Shown here piece by piece: positions 12,442 to 24,085 of a stretch of 64,000 nt of DNA. This DNA is from Incurvaria masculella (lineage: Eukaryota; Arthropoda; Insecta; Lepidoptera; Incurvariidae), in assembly GCA_946894095.1 (NCBI GenBank), contig OX335641.1, positions 10,620,501 to 10,684,500 on the forward strand, written 5' to 3'. Position 1 is the first letter of the stretch; the number at the start of each line of letters is the position of its first letter. The notes beneath the pieces were generated by a model. That model did not search any database. It had not been told where the DNA came from and saw only the letters and a list, made by a program, of their open reading frames with translations. Made by a program: the position numbers and the translations under genes.

Positions 12442-12751
12442 TTTTTAGGGTTCCGTACCCAAAGGGTGAAAACGGAACCCTATTACTAAGCCTCCGCTGT
12501 CCGTCCGTCCGTCCGTCCGTCCGTCTGTCCGTCTGTCACAGGGCTGTATCTCAGTAACCGTAACAGGTAGACAGTTGAAATTTTCACAGAGTGTGTATTT
12601 ATTTTGCCGCTATAACAACAAATAGGTAAGATAAAAAATAATTAAAATTAAAGGGGACTCCCATACAAAAAACGTGATTTTTTTGTTTTTTTTTTCTACG
12701 ATGGTACGGAACCCTTCGTGTGCGAGTCCGACTCGCACTTGGCCGGTTTTT
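12442..12751 (+). mobile_element. Helitron-like repeat, copy C
   Basis: Complete copy with a clean gagtccgactcgcac terminal hairpin. It marks the left edge of the AT-rich array that carries three more of the same 3' ends. Confidence 0.75.
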
Positions 12752-15660
12752 AATATGTTGTTATATGATTAAAAAAGTAAATAAAATGTTATACCCACCG
12801 GATTTTTCTTTGAATTAAAAAAAATAAGTGCATTTTATGTTTCCTTCATATTGACTTTTATGTGGCTAGAGAAAATTGATAATGTATTCAACTTATCAGT
12901 ATATTCACTCCATTAGCATGAAAAAAGATCGTCGGTGTATAAAGTATCGGTTAAAATGCGTCTTAACAATGTTTTAAATTTTAAATGTATGGAAATAAAA
13001 ATACCGTTCATCTTTTTTCGCTTCTGGAGTCTTTGACTTGCTATCTTTAATGGTGAAAACCTCATTTCAATCTGACCATTAATTTCCGATATATTCGCAT
13101 GTCAATACTGTCAAAATTGTACAGTAAAATAAAAATAAAAAATTAAAAGGAATTTTTACCGATTTAAAAAAAACATGAAAAATATGTTCAATATCTAAAA
13201 TAGGCAACGTTCAATAGGTGAAAATGCCTTAAACAATGTTTTAAATTTAAAAATATGGAAAATTTACTGTTTTGAGTGTATTCAAATGCGAATATCTCGT
13301 AAATGAGTCGTCAGATTTTAATTAAGTTTTCATCATTAAAAATAACAGGTTGAAGACTCCATTAGCAAACAAAGATGAACGGTATTCATATTTTCACACA
13401 TTTAAAATTTTCAAATTTTTTTAAAAGAATTTTAAAGAAAGAGGCATTTATACCGATACAAATGTTTATACCGTATACACAGATTTAAATGAGGTTTTCA
13501 CCATTAGAGATAACTCGGCAAAGACTCCATTAGCAAAAAATATGGAACCAAAAATTATGAAAATTACATACAAAACTTTTTTGTGTTATATCTTGTACGA
13601 TGGTACGGAACCCTTCGTGTGCGAGTCAGACTCGCACATGGCCGGTTTTTCATGCCCATGGAGTCGTTGACGTGTTATTTTAAATGATGAAAACTTCATT
13701 AAAATCTGACGACTAATTTACGAGATATTCGCATTTTAATACGCTTAAAACCGTAAATTTTCAATACCTTTATATTTAAAACATTGATAAAGGCATTTTC
13801 ACCGATCCAATGTTATCTATTTTTGATATAGAACACATTTTTCATGTTTTTATCAGACATTATTCACATGCGAATATCTCAGAAATTAATGGTCAGATTT
13901 AAATAAAGTTTTCACCATTCAAAATAACAGGTTGAAGACGCCATGAGCAAACAAATTACATATTTAAAATTAAAAAAAAATTTTGAAGGAATTTTAAAGA
14001 AAGAGGTATTTATACCGATACAAATGTGTGTACCGTATATACTGATTTCAATGAGGTTTTCACCATTAGAGATAGCACGTCAAAGACTCCATAAGCAAAA
14101 AATATGGAATTAATAATAGTCAAAATTACATACAACACTCTTTTGTGTTATGTCTTGTATGACGGTACGGAACCCTTCGTGTGCGAGTCAGACTCGCACA
14201 TGGCCAGTTTTTCATGCTCATGGAGTCGTTCACGTGTTATTTTAAATGATCAAAACTGTATTAAAATCTGACGACTAATTTACGAGATATTCGCATTCGA
14301 ATGCGCTCAAAACAGTAAATTTTCAATACTTTTAAACTTAAAACATTGTTAAGGGCACTTTCACCGATCCAACGTTATCTATATTCGATATAGAACACAT
14401 TTTTCATGTTTTTTTAGATCGGTGAAAATGCATTTCAAAAATTGTTTAAAATTTTAAATGTATGGAAAATGTACTGTTTCGACAATATTCACATGCGAAT
14501 ATCTCAGATATTAATGGTCAGATTTAAATAAAGTTTTCACCATTTAAAGTAATAGGTTGAAGACTCCATGAGCAAACAAAGATCAACGGTATTTATATTT
14601 TGACACATTTAAAATTTTCAAAGGTTTTTAAACGAATTTTAAAGAAAGAGGCATTAATACCGATGCAAATGTATGTACCGTATTTACAGATTTAAATGAC
14701 GTTTTCACCATTAGAGATAGCACGTCAAAGACTCCATAAGAAAAACATATGGAATTAAAAAATAGTTAAGATTACATGCAAAACTTGTTTGTGTTATGTC
14801 TTGTTCGACGGTACGGAACCCTTCGTGTGCGAGTCAGACTCGCACATGGCCGGTTTTTCATGCTCATGGAGTCGGTCTCGTGTTATTTTAAATGATCAAA
14901 ACTGTATTAAAATCTGACGACTAATTTACGAGATATTCGCATTCGAATGCGCTCAAAACAGTAAATTTTCAATACCTTTACATTTACAACATTGTTAAAG
15001 CCATTTGTACCGATCCAACGTTTTCTATTTTCGTAATATTTACACATTACACTACATACATACATTTTTCATGTTTTTTTTTAGACCGGTGAAAACGCCT
15101 TTTAAAAATTCTTTTAAGTTTTAAATGTATTGAAAATGTACTGTTTCGACAGTATTCACATGCGAATATCTCGGAAATTAATGGTCAGATTTAAATAAAG
15201 TTTTCACCATTCAAAGTAATAGGTTGAAGACTCCATGAGCAAACAAAGATCAACGGTATTTATATTTTCACACATTTAAAATTTTCAAAGGTTTTTAAAC
15301 GAATTTTAAAGAAAGAGGCATTTATACCGATGCAAATGTATGTACCGTATTTACAGATTTAAATGACGTTTTCACCATTAGAGATAGCACGCCAGAGACT
15401 CCATAAACAAAAAAGATGGACGGTATAAATATTTTCATACATTTAAAATTTAAAAAAATGTTTTGAGACATTTTCACCGGTACTTTATACACCGACGATC
15501 TTTTTTTATGCTTATGGAGTCTTCAACGTGTTATTTGAATTGATGAAACTTCACTAAAATCTGATGAGTAATTAACTAGATATTCGCATTTGAATACGCT
15601 CGAAACAGTAAATTTTCCATACTTTTTAATGTATGGTCAGTATTATATGACCGGTGCAAG
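12752..15660 (+). repeat. AT-rich tandem array with three Helitron-like 3' ends
   Basis: Diverged units of roughly 560-650 bp repeat the text acgagatattcgcatt, gtaaattttcaatac, cattttcaccgatccaa and aggttttcaccattagagata. Each unit closes with tacggaacccttcgtgtgcg ... gactcgcacatggccggttt, seen near 13598-13650, 14162-14214 and 14808-14860. All lack the usual 5' start. Smaller palindromic alternation of the same segments occurs within units. Confidence 0.8.
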
Positions 15661-15793
15661 CGAATTGCGGGGTATTTCACAGGCGTGCTCGGGTCTAGCG
15701 CTTTCGGCTCCTATTTGCCCTGACGCCCAAGGCACAACATAATTCAATAAGTAAATATACTTTTTCGTACTAAGCTAGTGCGGCACTGAATCC

Positions 15794-15817
15794 AAGAACG
15801 TGATATATCACGTTCTT
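15794..15817. repeat. perfect 24-bp palindrome
   Basis: AAGAACGTGATA followed by its reverse complement with no loop. Confidence 0.95.
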
Positions 15818-16249
15818 CATTCATGAATGTATGTATAATCCACCGTGAATCAATTTGTGAATTATAAATATGTAGTTTATCTAATTTCAGTGATTTATCT
15901 TCGCGGAATCATCTTGCATAAAAATAAAATAACTCAAATTGTATTCAACCTTTACCAAAGTATTTTACTCATTTACATGTGTATATTCGACGATCACTAG
16001 CAATTACAAAAGAATAATACCTTTATCAAATTGGCGAATTAATTAATTTAAATTTCACATCACACTTTATAAACTCTTGTCCATTATGCAGGTACTACGC
16101 ATGAAAACGAACTATACATAAGTATCACCAAAGATACTACTAATAATTACTTCGTAATCGGTATCACTAACACAGGCTAAACCCTTTCTTACCGCCGCCA
16201 CCGTTCCCACGCCACCGCGCCGCACTGCCTCCGCACCGCGCCGCCTACC

Positions 16250-16808
16250 ACCCGCTTTCGCCAAGCCATTTTAGCGCGAAATTCAATGTTACGTTATACG
16301 CTGCAAAACTGACTGGCATGTAAATTTTTTGTTGGATTCTGTTAAAAGTATGTTCGTCTATATCATTTATTATCATTATAATTTAAAAAATGGGCGGGCA
16401 AATTATGCCGTTTACTTTATTTGGCCATTAGCAAAATATATGTGTTGCCAGTAACAAATTTGTTGGATTCGTTGAAATTATCGATCTGATAAAAATTAAA
16501 AACAAATGTGTGACGACAGATTGGGCTGCCCAATTCTGCCGAGTTTATGAGAGCGAAAACTGTGTATTTTTTAAAAAAAACTCGCTTTTGTGTAAAAAAA
16601 TTGTTGGATTCCTGAACACATATATACCTATTAACCCATTTTATTAGACATTGAAAAGAAATTTGGCGGGCCATTTTTGCAGCAAATGATACCGCATATT
16701 TTGTGTTTTTGGCCAAAATACCTAAGTTCCGGGAAAAAAAAATGTTAGATTCTGAGTCATTCATTTTTAAAACCTGTATTTGTACACATACTGAAGATTT
16801 CATGGACG
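16250..16808 (-). repeat. right arm of large inverted repeat
   Basis: Reverse-complement partner of 11302-11860. Both arms contain an ORF-like stretch (NTKYAVSFAAKMARQISFQC), which is probably coincidental because no known protein matches. Arms are separated by about 4.4 kb. Confidence 0.85.
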
Positions 16809-17044
16809 GACGATTTAGTGCTTTGGTAAGCCCCAAATTTTAGCTTCATTCATTGGCCTATATGTTCAGTTTGTATATACAACACTGAGGTGTCACGTGG
16901 TCACGCACGCTTTTAGTACCCGTTAGGCTGCATCAGTATGCAAACGTATTTTATTGACCTTATTGAAAATTATTATAATTGTCTTATGTTATTGAAACCC
17001 CATAAAATTGTATAACAAATTTAGATTAAATATTTAAAAAAAAA

Positions 17045-17383
17045 TTTACCGACTTCAAAGGAAAAGCACTAAAAAGTAAAAAAATGCTTGCAATTTTTGT
17101 AGTTACGATTATTATTATTTTTTGAGTCGGCGTCAGCCGGGCACGCGCTGCGCCAGTCAAGAGAACCTTGGCTACCTTGGCTTATATGATTATCTCATGG
17201 ATATCATTGTCAGAACAAAACCAAATTAAAATGCGACCATACGGGAAGCACTAGCTTTCATATAAAAAAATAATCATCAAAATCGGTTCGCCCAGGCGAA
17301 AGTTATGAGGTAACAAACATAATTCAAGAAAAAAAAACATACAGACGAATTGATAACCTCCTCCTTTTTTGAAGTCGGTTAAA
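17045..17383. mobile_element. fold-back repeat with ttaccgacttcaaa / tttgaagtcggtta ends
   Basis: Left end tttaccgacttcaaagg and right end ccttttttgaagtcggttaa are imperfect inverted repeats. The interior has atcaaaatcggttcgcccag. I know this end pair from many lepidopteran genomes. No ORF. Confidence 0.65.
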
Positions 17384-18076
17384 AAATGTTCCTCATTCAT
17401 TCATTAAAATACATTTTGATACTTCAGTTTGTGTACATTTTTAAATTGAACTTATTGATTTACGTAGTTGATTAAAGGCTAAAATCTAAGTTAAAGCTGT
17501 CGATATATTTATGATCTTAGAGTTCCGTACCTCAAGAGAAAAAAAATTGACAGCTGATTAACTAAAAAATATTTCATTTGAAAGGAGACACATGTTATGC
17601 ATTCAATAGCTATACTATAATGCCTTAACAATTACCTTAACTTATTAATAGAATTCATAATGGATGGCTCATACACAGTCCCATACAACACCTTGTTCAT
17701 GACCACACGCTCACACCAAATACGAACTAGTTGCCTTGCAAATTGCACGGCACTGTAAACTGGATGGATTTTATTTTATTACCGCATTCAGAAACTAACT
17801 CAACAAGGGGACCTGCAGTTTTACTTTAAAAATCCGAACAAAAGCTGGCCTTGATGGCAAACCCACCCATCCAGAACCCGATACCTCTGCCCCTTCGATG
17901 GTCGACTCGCGTCGTGCGAATCACAGAACAATTCCGTGGTGCGAATGCTTTACCGCTTTCAAACATAAAATGAATATAATTTGTTTAGTTCGGATAATGT
18001 CGCTGTAACGCTTTATCGTAAATATATTTCACCGTTTTTGACCTTTTTCCGCCCCTGTATGCAAGAAACTGACTAA

Positions 18077-18330
18077 GTTTTTTTTATGCAACCCTGACAT
18101 GGATGGCTAATACCGCCATGGTTCACGGCTCGTAGCCTAGTAGCGCGAGGACTTGCCTAGCATACCAGAGGTCGGGGTTCAAATCCTCACTCCGTTCATG
18201 CACCACTTTCTTTCTCTTTCCCCCCTTCCCCTACTAGGTGGTAGGATCCCCTGCCCGGGTCGGTACCTACAGTTTTACATGGGTTCCGAACCATGGTGCA
18301 GCTCGCATCCGTAACGAATGAATGGTTTAT
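18077..18330. mobile_element. rearranged SINE pieces, head-to-tail inversion
   Basis: An antisense 3' end (atgcaaccctgacatggatg) directly abuts a sense head with A/B boxes (tagcctagtagc, gggttcaaatcc). That is followed by ccttcccctactaggtggta and then an antisense body piece (ttccgaaccatggtgcagct). At least two copies are involved. Confidence 0.7.
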
Positions 18331-19639
18331 TGAATTTGAGTGCTAGTCAAACTCGCACTTGGCGGTTTGAATCATGTAAGGTGGTGACTTTAAAGCTCAC
18401 ATATTAATGTTCCTCTTAATAATTTTTGGGATAATTTATTCCAAAGTAAAATACCATAAAAGTCAAACTAAAAGTATTTTTACATTAACGTAATTGACTA
18501 CCTTGGCATATTATACATATTATGTATATATTTTATTTAAATTTGAAAAACCCTATACTACGATTGCGTGCTCGCCGTAACATTTTTAACACTAATCATT
18601 GAGGGAGTTTCTCGGCAGTGCATTTTTTTAATGCTGTTTACCTTTTGCGGAAGTATTTTTTGTTTGTAATTTTTTTTCGAAATAAAAAACATATCCGTGT
18701 CACACACACACTAGCTACATATTCTGAAAATTTTATTAAATCAAACATAGCCAGTTAACATGAGGTAATACCTACTTACATAATTACCCATTTGCCTCTC
18801 TAATTATTAATTTTCCTCTTTGCACGGGAACAAATCGTGGAGGGGATTTCCTGAAAAAATGTTGTAAATAGAACTAAACTTCAGATCATGCACGATTAGT
18901 CCTTTTTTGTTAAATATTTAATTATTTTAAAAGAATGAAATTTCAGAATTTGGTCTCACTTCAGCCCAACGAGAAAAAAACCTCAAGAGGAAAGAGCCGT
19001 GTCCAGCGTTCACCAAACCTCTGGAAGCATTGAGTTTGCGTTAGAGTTCATTGTTGTATGCGTCAAAATCGTTTTCAGGCCGGCGAAATTTATGTTTTTG
19101 ATCTGTAAAGTCTACTTTTTAAAGTGAATTAATACATCTTTCACGCTTATCCACTAGATAAATATGTGATCATGAACCACAAAACAGATTTTTTTCTGAA
19201 TCATTTATAGTTTCCAAGCGCCGCCTGCCGGCTTGAAAACCTAGTAAAAACCTAATAAATAGTTGTTTACAAACATATATTTTTTAAAGAATATAAGCAA
19301 CGCATTAAAACTGTTTAACGGTCATACACTAGATAATAGTCTTAACTTTCATATATTTTTTCGGGTGTTTCTTCTTAAATGACTCTGAGATAAAATAAAA
19401 ATAACCCCAAATATTGGAGGTTAGCGTCACATGGAGCCTTAATATGAAACATAAATTGCACCCAAGGAAGCTGTTATAGTACCAAGTACAGTGAGCTTGG
19501 CGCTCAATAAGAACATACTTTTATTGATTGAATTTTTCCATGTGCAGGTCGGTGAAAATCATGTCAATGTTTTCGTGCAATATCAGGTTTATTTAAAATT
19601 TTCACCCGCTCCAATGTTATTTTTTTAGCCATTAAATGT

Positions 19640-19815
19640 ATGCGTATCGTACGTTAGAAGATGTTGACCGTACATTTCGGGAATCATACTGTTAGTCATT
19701 CTTGTATTTTCATCTAGGAGCAGGGAATTAATAATTTGTTCCATAACTTTACATAAAACTAAATTTCGCAATATATCGATGATTGGAGGGAGTCGCAGGG
19801 TCGCCCTTTTTGGTG
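19640..19815 (-). mobile_element. decayed fragment of the same LINE family
   Basis: Similar to 41755-41945: shared strings include cgtacgttagaagat, ttccataactttacat/acttac-type text and ggtcgccctttttgg. It carries several substitutions and gaps, so it is much older than the 40.5-42 kb copy. A SINE fragment follows immediately. Confidence 0.65.
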
Positions 19816-19960
19816 AACCTTTGAAACTATGGTTAAAGCGGCCACGAAAAATTGTCCGTGTTTACCATCCATGTCAGTGAATCCGTGCTCCTGAAGGAAA
19901 GGTCTTGGCATGGCACTTAATTACTTCGGAAATAGGGTGTATTGGGCTAATACCATGACT
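19816..19960 (+). mobile_element. SINE 3' fragment
   Basis: aaaattgtccgtgtttacca, ggtcttggcatggcacttaa and gtgtattgggctaatacca match the SINE 3' body. Head and tail are missing. Confidence 0.65.
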
Positions 19961-20899
19961 GATGAACTTTCATCCACACATGCGCAATTTATTCACGAGA
20001 AGCGTTAAGTATTTTGACATTTCATTATGCATTCAATTTACTTGCATGGTGAATTGGCGTATGAATTATGACTTTAACCTCTGCCATATGGTAAGTAATT
20101 TCTTTGACCATCAACACCACGCACCTGATGATGTACAAACGGCATCACCATTGACGCCAACTGTCGCGAATGCCAACGTCTACAGTGGCGCCTAGGGTGA
20201 TACGCTCCGTATCTGACAGCACAGCGTGGCACTCAGCGGTACTATTCCAGTTTCAGCGTATCATTCCACAAGGGCATGATTTTACATTTGTGTGAAGCGT
20301 GCCAGCACTCTAATTTAATCGCTAAATTTTACTCATTTTTTTTAATAATTTGCCTAGGTGACATCACGTCAGACTCCGTGGCTATCGTCTTCTACATCTT
20401 TACCCAACCCATTAGATTTGCCGATGAAAAGAGCTAGATATTTCAAGGATTTCTTCGATGTGTTAACTGGAAGTCCGCACGACACACAGTGCGTCTCTGC
20501 GACACACAGTGCGACACGGCACCTCCACCTTTTTCAGCGAAGTCGGGAATTGACCAGAGGACTCTTTACCGACGGAGAGTAGCATCCATTTTTGGAAATT
20601 GACCTAGCCTTCGTTTCTAGAGCTAGTAGAAAGCTGTACAGCTCCCCGAGTTATGCTGATCATCTTCGAAACTCTCTGAACTTCTAACTGTTTAATTGCA
20701 TTGATACTTTATTTCATTCAGGACTTATGTATTTCCTCCGAATTATGAATTTGCATCTCTATCTTATCGCTGAACTGTTCTCGTTAACACTTCATCCATG
20801 TGTCCGATGTGATCCTTATCCGACTCCAGCGCGTTCGCTAGTTCGCGTGAATACAAATGAAACTGATAATGAGGCGATCTCGCACCGTTTCGGGACGGG

Positions 20900-21863
20900 A
20901 GGTGCTCCAAACTCCCAGAGGTTCGGATTGGACAGTCCGCGACCGCGGGGCGACGGTAACGCACGCTTCGCGAGCCGATAACAATCACGCTGCGATCGAG
21001 TGAACGTGTCGTGAATTGTGCACGGAATATTTTAAACTCTCCTTAGAAGCTATCCAACGCAGGTGCGCTCCGGTAAACGAAGACATAATTGTGGGATTCT
21101 GAGTGGTTTTGAAAGAGTCTCAAAGTAATTGCTTTTCAGTTTTTCCGCATTGCAGAACGAGGACCGCTCGAGTGTGTAATTAAATGAGTTTTAACGTCGG
21201 CTAGGCACGAACAAAGAAGGAAAAACTCTCATAATTGAAAGCGATTAAGCGAGAAATTGATTGCTATTCAGCAGGATCTTTTTATTCTGTGATCGGCAGT
21301 TGGATGTGTTAATTGTACTTCGGATCTAATTAAGTGCTCGGATTGAAGAATCAGCTACTGCCTTGTACTCCACGAGAGTCTGATAGTCTTCTATCACAAT
21401 GGACCCGGGTACCTATTACAAAGAACATTTATATCGAGCTGGACTACACCTATCCGTATTGAATAATAAAGAGATTGCGAATCCAGTTGACCTGACTGTT
21501 AAATAACGGATTCAATTAGCAGTAAAATACAAATACGCCGAAGATAACGAAAGGTAATCGGGCTCAGAACACTTCGGAGGCTCAATATTCTTTTACAGAC
21601 GATAACCATAAAGTTGATTATTTGTGTCAAGATATTTTTTACACTTATCACGGACCCATAAAACGCCGACACGATACTTTAGAGCTTCGTGAGCCGGTCG
21701 AGGCGGAGATGATTTCGGAGGTCGATCACGATACCCTATGAACTCATATCGCGAGCACTGTCTGTTAGTGTCGGACGTGTGACGAAATCTAACGTTCAGA
21801 CGCTAAAGTGTAGGTCACGAGTGGACGAACGGTTCGAAGGCGATCTCGAAGCTGAAGGATCAG
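20900..21863 (+). promoter_or_regulatory. probable distal promoter and leader upstream of the 21864 exon
   Basis: This is unique sequence, GC-richer than its surroundings (ccgcggggcgacgg near 20942), with no recognised repeat. It contains a 35-codon upstream ORF (21399-21506, MDPGTYYKEHLYRAGLHLSV...) that stops before the main ATG. A uORF-bearing leader is a reasonable reading, but the transcription start is not determined. Confidence 0.3.
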
Positions 21864-22046
21864 ATGAGGCGGCGCGCGGCGAGTACGTCCGTCAAATGGA
21901 TCAACCTGTGCATCTCTACCGAGGAAGACGCTGACGAAACGATGATGGCGAATCGTCTGGCCTCCTCCGTGTCCAACATATACCACAAGATATCCCTTGC
22001 CCCCATCTACGAGACATACTCGCACAAGATTGAGTTCCACGTTAAG
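21864..22046 (+). CDS. candidate distal alternative first exon of loco (61 codons)
   Basis: An open frame from ATG 21864 has strongly coding-like codon use (many C/G third positions) and ends at AAG|GTCAGT in phase 0. The peptide begins MRRRAASTSVKWINLC and ends YETYSHKIEFHVK. I do not recognise a domain. The frame stays open upstream to a TAA at 21804-21806, so it could instead be an internal exon beginning near 21813. Its phase fits the loco exon at 44531, about 22 kb downstream. Assignment to loco is inference from strand, phase and the lack of any other + strand gene in between; it could belong to an unrecognised gene. Confidence 0.5.
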
Positions 22047-23145
22047 GTCAGTTGTGGATAGGTTTATCATCTGTCCGGATTTGCTGTAGCAGCTAAACGT
22101 TTCTCCGGTCTTTAAATATTATTCGAATGTACAATTTTTTATTAGGAGTTTGGCTGGTTTTTTATGTAAACCCTACCATTTCTAGTATGTTTCTATTTCC
22201 TTACGGTTCTGTACTTCTTCATTTTATTTTCACATAACATTAATATTTCAAATCTTAAAATATGTTTTAGGCTCAATGTATTTCGTGCACACCTTACTAG
22301 TACACATGAAAAAAAAATCTCTTGTAGTTTCATTCTTGGGTTGGGAACTAAACATATTAGTTTTTCTTTGTTAGTTCGCACTTTTCAACAGAATAATGCA
22401 TTGTTATTCACAGCCGTGTGCCATTCCGACCTTTTAAGAAACGACTCGGCGGCGGCGGAGGCCCTCTCTGCCTAAAGTGGTAAAATGAGGTCAATTCGTG
22501 ATGAAATCCATTCGCAGTGCTCACGTTGAGGTGTCGTCGCGCCAAGCATGATGTTCTTAGGTTCACGTATCATCAAAAGATCTGCTTTCGGCTATTTTCT
22601 TCGCTTAGAAATTCGCAAGCTTGGTCCGTTCATTGTGATAATTTGTATTTAATACAATATCTCATTACATTTTCAATTATTTACTATACTTTCGTTAGTC
22701 AAACTACACTAAGTCATGTCACAATTTGATAGATCCGATTTATACACTGTGATATAAAAAAATAACCGTAACTCATAAAATAAACGGCCCATCCAATCAC
22801 TTGGCTTGAAGATACTCTCGGAAAACTAAAGTAAAAAAGAAATTGAGTTAGTTTGACTTTTTATAAACTACTCATTTCAATTATCTTGTTTCTTAGCAAA
22901 ACAACTCTCTTACTGCATTGTGAAGTACTTTCACGTGCGCCGGACATCCGAATCAACTTTAGCCGGATGTTCATCCTTTTGTTATATGTACTACATACTA
23001 TTTTGGCTCCTACGCCTCGAGCTTGTTACTCATTGAGCACTGTCATATCGGATATTGACAAAAAGACAGAGATTACAGCGTTGATCATTGAAAAGATACC
23101 TCTACAGTCTTTTTCATATACTTAAACTGGAAAGGGAAATAATTC

Positions 23146-23790
23146 CTAAGTGGCTAGTCCCTTGTACTCCAAGGTCCACGTCATCAATATAACCTAAAAC
23201 TATGATCTACATGCGGGTGAAGGCAAAGATGAACAAATACGTTGACTTTTCTCAACAATGGTTAGGCAGTTTAATGTCGAGTTATTTTACTTTAATACTG
23301 TAAAGAGCTGAATTTAGGCTTTGACTAAAAATATACTACGAAACATAGTGTGGATTTTTTTAAAGACCAATCACTTATCAATAGAAATAGGTAATATCTT
23401 GAGTAAGATAGTCTATGAAGAGTAACATTTTAAGGCTGCCACTATAAATGACGAATTTATAAAGATTACGAACCATTGTATGGATTTTTAAAGTCAGATA
23501 GCTTTTGAATATAAATAATATAAACATTATTAGTGAGATAAATCATAAAGAGTTAAATTTTAAGGCTGCGACTATAAATGATGAAGTTATAGAGACTAAG
23601 AAGCTTTGTATGGATTTTTTAAAGTCTTATAGCTTTAAATTAGAAATAGGTAATATTTTCAGTAAGATTCCTAAGTGACTAGTCCCTTGTACTACAAGGC
23701 CCATGTCATCGATATAACCTAAACTATGATTCACTTGCAGCTGAAGGCAACGATAACAGTCAAAATACGTTGAATTTTCTCAACAGTGAT
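23146..23790 (+). repeat. two-part direct duplication
   Basis: cctaagtggctagtcccttg ... cgttgacttttctcaaca (23146-23260) recurs at 23668-23790. Between and beyond them an about 125-bp AT-rich unit (aggctgcgactataaatgat, gtatggattttttaaagtc) recurs three times (23310-23670) and again at 24140-24300. Confidence 0.75.
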
Positions 23791-23834
23791 TAAGTCATAC
23801 AAATATCGAATATACACGGTGACCAAATAGTATT

Positions 23835-24085
23835 TTTATGTAACTCGACATGGATGGCTAATACCACAACAACTGTCAACATATTAGCCCAAAACACCAT
23901 ATCAGAACTAGGTACCATACCAGGACCTTACATATATTGGACTAGACGGCAAACACGAACAATTTTCGCGAAAATTGTACGGGGGATTGTAAGGGGACCT
24001 ACACTTAAACGTTGAATCCGAACCACGAACGACAAATTTCCAGTCGCTTCTCACGACATGCAGGGGAAGAAAGGTAGTGGCCCAA
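23835..24085 (-). mobile_element. degraded antisense SINE
   Basis: tgtaactcgacatggatggc, ctaataccac and gcaaacacgaacaattttcg match the antisense SINE 3' half. The head is not recognisable. Confidence 0.6.

Noticed and set aside
16417..16836. 139-codon - strand ORF and its partner at 11396-11695
   Set aside because: Open because they are copies of the same inverted-repeat arm. Composition is AT-rich non-coding and no domain is visible.
20358..20582. possible exon (NPLDLPMKRARYFKDFFDVL)
   Set aside because: The peptide looks protein-like, but there is no clear acceptor/donor pair and no family match.
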